Shown here: positions 15,924 through 19,163 of the stretch, one piece after another | Layout: each line of letters starts with the position of its first letter | Numbering within the stretch: the stretch's first letter is position 1 | DNA from: an uncultured Eubacterium sp. | Lineage (GTDB): Bacteria; Bacillota; Clostridia; Oscillospirales; Acutalibacteraceae | Direction of reading: 5' to 3' | Assembly: GCA_910584985.1 (NCBI GenBank) | Contig: CAJUDJ010000030.1 | Coordinates: 1-19,163, forward strand | Length of the DNA stretch: 19,163 bases | The notes under the pieces: model-generated | What the model was told of the DNA's origin: nothing | The model's input: only the letters and a program-made list of their open reading frames with translations | Databases searched by the model: none | Position numbers and translations under genes: made by a program

Positions 15924-15958
15924 ACATCTTCTCTCCTTATCTGATTTCAACAGAAAGA

Positions 15959-15988
15959 ATTATACGCCTTTTTATATAACAAGGTCAA
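15959..15988 (-). promoter_or_regulatory. Sigma-A-type promoter of the yicC-spoVM operon
   Basis: On the minus strand TTGACC and TATAAT are separated by 18 nt. The expected start site is about 30 nt before the yicC ATG. It is the only clear vegetative promoter I see for the 13-kb operon. An AT-rich dyad TTGTTAA...TTAACAA (15993-16022) lies just upstream and might bind a regulator. Confidence 0.8.
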
Positions 15989-16043
15989 TGCTTTGTTAAT
16001 AATTTATTCACAATGTTAACAATAAATTAATAAAATATGTAAA

Positions 16044-17027
16044 TTAATAAACCGATAATATTTTTTCGGCCTTTTCAATCACCATTTCTGCCAGATAATC
16101 AGGCTCCATTACTTTAATATCTGAACCGTACTGCATAATCCAGCTGACAAGCCCATCGCTTACAGCAGCATCAAAGGTGGTTTCAAAATGCCCTTCGTCA
16201 TATGCCTTCAGCGGAATTTTTGTGCCAAACCTGTCCATTATCTCTTCTCTTATTTCAAGGCTGCACAAAAGCGTAACCCTGTCCGTTTTACCGCTGAACA
16301 TATTAAACATTTTTGCAGAATAATCGGCAGAATTAAAAACTTTATATTCACTTACTTCGCTTACCCTGCGCTGCGGTTTATTCAGAATCTCAATCTGCTT
16401 CATTCTGTCCAGCCTTAAATTAATGAGATTATCATATTTTGCATTGTTGCAAACAAGGTAATAATGATCATCCTTCCAGATAAGCGCATAGGGCGAAACC
16501 GTAAACACTCTTGTTGTATACGACTTTTTCTGCTCCTTATCAATATTTCTTCTTTTATAAATAAATTTAACCTGTTTTTTGCTTTTTATAGCTTCATCAA
16601 GCCTGTCTATAACATAATAAATTTCTTCATTATCGCATTTGTTTTCGCCGCCGCAATAAACCTGGGAACGCAGCGTTTTTGCCTGGTTGGAGGATATTAA
16701 ACTTTCCAGTTTTTCAATAAGTGCCTTTGTTTTATTCGGTGTTATAAAGCCTGCCGAAGAAACAGCATCAATGAGCAGGCGGATTTCCGGCGGTTCAAAT
16801 TTTCTGGTAGACATACAGAAGCCGCCCTTGGGTGAGCGCACTGTCATAATATCACAGCCTATATCATTTAAGGCTTTTATATCCGAATAAACACTTTTCC
16901 TTTCTGCTTTAATTCCCTTTTCCCTGAGCATTTCTATTAGCTCAGTTGTTGAAACCGGGTTATCGTCATCAGAAAACGCCTCAAGATATTTATAAATAAA
17001 CAGTGTTTTTAATTTTGAGTACTGCAT
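16044..17027 (-). CDS. WYL-domain helix-turn-helix transcriptional regulator
   Basis: The 327-aa protein has an N-terminal winged-helix region of YafY type (about residues 1-75: STTELIEMLREKGIKAERKSVYSDIKALNDIG). A WYL sensing domain follows from about 150 (VSPYALIWKDDHYYLVCNN, then NLRLDRMKQIEIL) and a WCX-like C-terminus. The WYL tripeptide itself reads WKD. WYL proteins bind ligands such as nucleic-acid fragments or nucleotides; the ligand here is unknown. The ATG at 17027 has GAGGTG 7 nt upstream; a further in-frame ATG at 17075 lies within the preceding gene and lacks a site. It is 31 nt after the penicillin-binding protein and probably shares its transcript. Confidence 0.9.
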   Translation of the reverse strand: MQYSKLKTLFIYKYLEAFSDDDNPVSTTELIEMLREKGIKAERKSVYSDIKALNDIGCDIMTVRSPKGGFCMSTRKFEPPEIRLLIDAVSSAGFITPNKTKALIEKLESLISSNQAKTLRSQVYCGGENKCDNEEIYYVIDRLDEAIKSKKQVKFIYKRRNIDKEQKKSYTTRVFTVSPYALIWKDDHYYLVCNNAKYDNLINLRLDRMKQIEILNKPQRRVSEVSEYKVFNSADYSAKMFNMFSGKTDRVTLLCSLEIREEIMDRFGTKIPLKAYDEGHFETTFDAAVSDGLVSWIMQYGSDIKVMEPDYLAEMVIEKAEKILSVY

Positions 17028-17058
17028 AAAATTCACCTCAAAAACAAGTTTATCATTT

Positions 17059-18540
17059 TCAGCCGATATTTTCAACTATTGAGCGGAAAACAGGGCCGCC
17101 GTCCACTGCGCCGCTTACACCGTCCTCCGTCATTACAACAATGGAATATTTCGGATTGCTGTATGGATAAAAGCCTGCAAACCATGTGTAAAAAATTTCT
17201 TTGTCGCCGTTCATTATGCCGCTCTGCGCCGTAGAAGTTTTTCCTGCTGATTCGTGATTATAATCTGCCCTTCTTCCAGATCCGTCCGTTACAACATACC
17301 GCATATATTCACAAAGCGTTTTTGCTGTTTTTTCACTGATTGCTCTGTGAGAAGAATTCCCTGCTCTGTGTGTAACAGTTCCGTTATCCGAAACATCCCC
17401 CATTACAATCTGAGGTGCTTTATACATTCCTTTATTGGCAATTGCAGCTATTACAGAGGCAAAATGAAGCGGTGAATCCGTAAGGCTGCCCTGCCCGAAA
17501 CCAAGCAGTGCCAGCTGACCTTTGGATTTCAGAAAATCGGCATCCGGCAGATTGCCGTTCGTAACACTCCAGCCGTCATAAAGCGCATTCTTTTCCCCAA
17601 ATCCAAATTTTTCAGAGGTTTCAATGATTTTATCTGCCCCCAACTTAAGTGCAAGCTCTATGAAATAGCAGTTGCATGAATTTGCAAGCGCATCTTTCAT
17701 CGTCTGCTTTCCGTGCTTTGTATCACGCTGGCAGGCAAAGGTTGTATCTCCGACCGTAACCTTTCCTTCACATTCATAACTGTCATTGACTCCGTTTTCC
17801 AGTGCACAGGCTGCAACAACCAGCTTATAAACAGAACCCACACAGTAAGAGGAAAAAGCCCTGTTCAGATAGTCATTCGGTTTGCTGTAAGCCGCAAGCA
17901 CTTCGCTTGTTTCGGTATCCAGAACAACAACAGCACCGCTGTCTATGCTTTCAGCCGCCTTTTCCGCAGCCTTCTGAATGCTGCTGTCCAGTGTAAGCAT
18001 AATTCCGCGCTTGGTATTATAATTTTCTTCAAGGATTTCACCGTCATCCCCGTCAAGAAGCCTGCCGATAGCATCAACGGAAAAATTGATGGACTTACTT
18101 CCGACAAGCTCGGGTTTAAGCCGTTCACATGAGGAAACAATGTGCCCTGCAATCATATCATCGCTGTGGCGGGAAGTGGTTTCAAAAATTTTTATATATC
18201 TGCAATGCACATAATGGTCTATTTCTCTTATAACAGGATAGCCCTGCTTTAATTCTTCAACGATTTCCTCTCTTTCTTTGTAAGAAAAAAGTCTGTTCAG
18301 CTCGGTTATACATTTTTCTGTGGGGCGAATAACAGCGATAAGCCCGGTGGTTTTATTTGTAATTCTGCTTAAATTACGATCATAGACCGTTTCATATATT
18401 TTGTCTATATCTACCGTGTAGCTGTTATGCTTTGATGAAACCTGATAATTTCCGCTGAAAATAACAAAACCGATTCTGCCTGCAGCGCCTGTAAACAGAA
18501 AACACATCAGCACAGTAAACACCAAAAGCCTTTTCTTCAT
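17059..18540 (-). CDS. Class B penicillin-binding protein (transpeptidase) with KTS motif
   Basis: A membrane-anchored D,D-transpeptidase that cross-links peptidoglycan. The 493-aa protein has one N-terminal membrane helix (about residues 3-28), a short dimerisation region (YETVYDRNL onward) and the transpeptidase domain. The active-site box is SVYK (236-239, Ser236), then SCN (288-290) and KTS (434-436) in SAGKTSTAQSG; most relatives have KTG. The ATG at 18540 is 7 nt from AGGGGTG; the upstream ATG at 18567 lies inside a terminator-like hairpin and would put non-leader residues before the membrane helix. It is small for FtsI or SpoVD. The physiological role (division, elongation or sporulation) cannot be told. 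Confidence 0.9.
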   Translation of the reverse strand: MKKRLLVFTVLMCFLFTGAAGRIGFVIFSGNYQVSSKHNSYTVDIDKIYETVYDRNLSRITNKTTGLIAVIRPTEKCITELNRLFSYKEREEIVEELKQGYPVIREIDHYVHCRYIKIFETTSRHSDDMIAGHIVSSCERLKPELVGSKSINFSVDAIGRLLDGDDGEILEENYNTKRGIMLTLDSSIQKAAEKAAESIDSGAVVVLDTETSEVLAAYSKPNDYLNRAFSSYCVGSVYKLVVAACALENGVNDSYECEGKVTVGDTTFACQRDTKHGKQTMKDALANSCNCYFIELALKLGADKIIETSEKFGFGEKNALYDGWSVTNGNLPDADFLKSKGQLALLGFGQGSLTDSPLHFASVIAAIANKGMYKAPQIVMGDVSDNGTVTHRAGNSSHRAISEKTAKTLCEYMRYVVTDGSGRRADYNHESAGKTSTAQSGIMNGDKEIFYTWFAGFYPYSNPKYSIVVMTEDGVSGAVDGGPVFRSIVENIG

Positions 18541-18575
18541 AAAAAAACACCCCTGTGTATTATTCACAGAGGTGT
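18541..18575 (-). terminator. Hairpin plus T-run after the U32 gene that also contains the next gene's ribosome binding site
   Basis: Read on the minus strand, ACACCTCTGTG (18575-18565) pairs with CACAGGGGTGT (18557-18547) around a 7-nt loop. The stem is 11 bp with one G-U pair and is followed by T-residues to 18541. It begins 5 nt after the U32 stop. The 3' arm holds AGGGGTG, the best ribosome binding site for the penicillin-binding protein gene, so folding would both end upstream transcription and hide that site. The G-U pair becomes C-A on the plus strand, so the hairpin is better on the minus strand. Confidence 0.75.
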
Positions 18576-18580
18576 ATATT

Positions 18581-19163
18581 TTAATCTCGCTTTCTTCTTA
18601 AAATTGCATCGGAAGAAATATTTTTACTGCATTTAAACGAATAAACATCCGTAGCCTTGTTTGCAACAGCTGTTTTTTCACAGTCATTTTCGCTATATAA
18701 ATCTTCAACGGTTATTGTGTAGGGTTTTTTGAACGGTTCCACCACTTCAAGCACATCGCCCTCATAAAAACGGTTGCGCTGATCAACCGTGAGCCTACCG
18801 TTTTTATAATCCCTGTAAAGTGCACACACATCCCAGTTTCTGATATAACCGCCCGTGTCCTGCACCTGACCGTTTTTCATTTTACCGAAATTAAAGCCCG
18901 TAGTGTATTCCCTGTGGCTTATTTTTTCCATTTCATCCAGAATCCACTGCGGCACTTTATAGCCGTCTGACGGATTTTTAAGATATTCATCAATGGCAGC
19001 CCGATAAGCATAAGTAACAATAGCCGTGTAATATTCGCTTTTTGCCCTGCCTTCAATTTTGAAGGAATCTATGCCGCTGCGGACAAGTGCGGGTATATGC
19101 TCAATCATACACAAATCACGGGAATTGAAAATATATGTGCCGTCCTCCTCCTGATTAACAGGG
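18581..19163 (-). CDS. U32-family peptidase-like protein (partial, N-terminus outside window)
   Basis: The frame is open through the right edge and gives 193 C-terminal residues. It begins PVNQEEDGTYIFNSRDLCMI and contains SGIDSFKIEGRAKSEYY, a signature of the U32 peptidase/YrrO-TrhP group, then the C-terminal U32 beta-barrel-like part. In B. subtilis and E. coli such proteins act in 5-hydroxyuridine formation at tRNA position 34; others are annotated as collagenase-like. Which of these applies cannot be told from this part. The methionine at 19114 is internal, because the conserved frame continues upstream. Confidence 0.9.
   Translation of the reverse strand, partial: PVNQEEDGTYIFNSRDLCMIEHIPALVRSGIDSFKIEGRAKSEYYTAIVTYAYRAAIDEYLKNPSDGYKVPQWILDEMEKISHREYTTGFNFGKMKNGQVQDTGGYIRNWDVCALYRDYKNGRLTVDQRNRFYEGDVLEVVEPFKKPYTITVEDLYSENDCEKTAVANKATDVYSFKCSKNISSDAILRRKRD

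Noticed and set aside
15993..16022. AT-rich dyad as a terminator of the WYL gene
   Set aside because: Arms are only 7 bp, without G+C-rich pairing or a following T-run. At most it is a protein-binding site near the yicC promoter.
18541..18567. Start of the penicillin-binding protein at ATG 18567
   Set aside because: The extra nine residues would be encoded within the terminator hairpin, and the ATG at 18540 has a better-spaced ribosome binding site and gives a normal leader MKKRLLVF.

Overview
The window looks like a chromosomal stretch of an endospore-forming, low-to-moderate GC Clostridia bacterium (Bacillota), possibly Oscillospiraceae/Ruminococcaceae-like. Reasons: spoIVA, a SipL-type SPOCS/LysM protein, a SpoVM-like peptide, RemA, the PrpC/PrkC pair, strong AGGAG-type ribosome binding sites and several TTG starts. 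The genus is a guess. Every supported gene is on the minus strand, so transcription runs from high to low coordinates. I see no tRNA, rRNA, CRISPR array, insertion sequence or prophage.

Upstream block (19163 to 16044): the end of a U32-family protein runs in from the right edge. Next comes a hairpin plus T-run that also contains the ribosome binding site of the following gene, a class B penicillin-binding protein with an unusual KTS motif. A WYL-domain regulator follows it.

Housekeeping superoperon (about 15960 to 2741): a sigma-A-type promoter at 15959-15988 is followed by yicC/yloC, remA, gmk, rpoZ, priA, def, fmt, a YugP-like zinc peptidase, rsmB, rlmN, prpC/stp, prkC, rsgA, thiN, a 47-aa membrane protein and a tiny spoVM-like gene. 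A perfect 38-bp palindromic terminator closes it. Most junctions are short gaps or 1-19 nt overlaps. The order matches the Bacillus subtilis yloC-spoVM region, but coaBC and rpe are missing and a YugP-like gene sits between fmt and rsmB. The genes link nucleotide supply (gmk), transcription (rpoZ), replication restart (priA), formyl-Met handling (fmt/def), rRNA modification (rsmB/rlmN), ribosome maturation (rsgA) and Ser/Thr phospho-signalling (prpC/prkC).

Spore-coat block (2865 to 1): the spoVM-like gene ends the operon, and just past the terminator lie a sipL-like gene and spoIVA, the latter cut by the left edge. In known spore formers SpoVM anchors SpoIVA to the forespore outer membrane, and in C. 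difficile SipL binds SpoIVA. The basement layer of the coat therefore appears to be encoded within 3 kb.

Most striking points: (1) rlmN has an in-frame TGA exactly at the third cysteine of the radical-SAM CX3CX2C motif, with the frame intact on both sides. This could be selenocysteine or other recoding, a very recent nonsense mutation, or a sequence error. (2) The spoVM-like and 47-aa genes are small and easily missed. (3) The spoVM-sipL-spoIVA genes are clustered.
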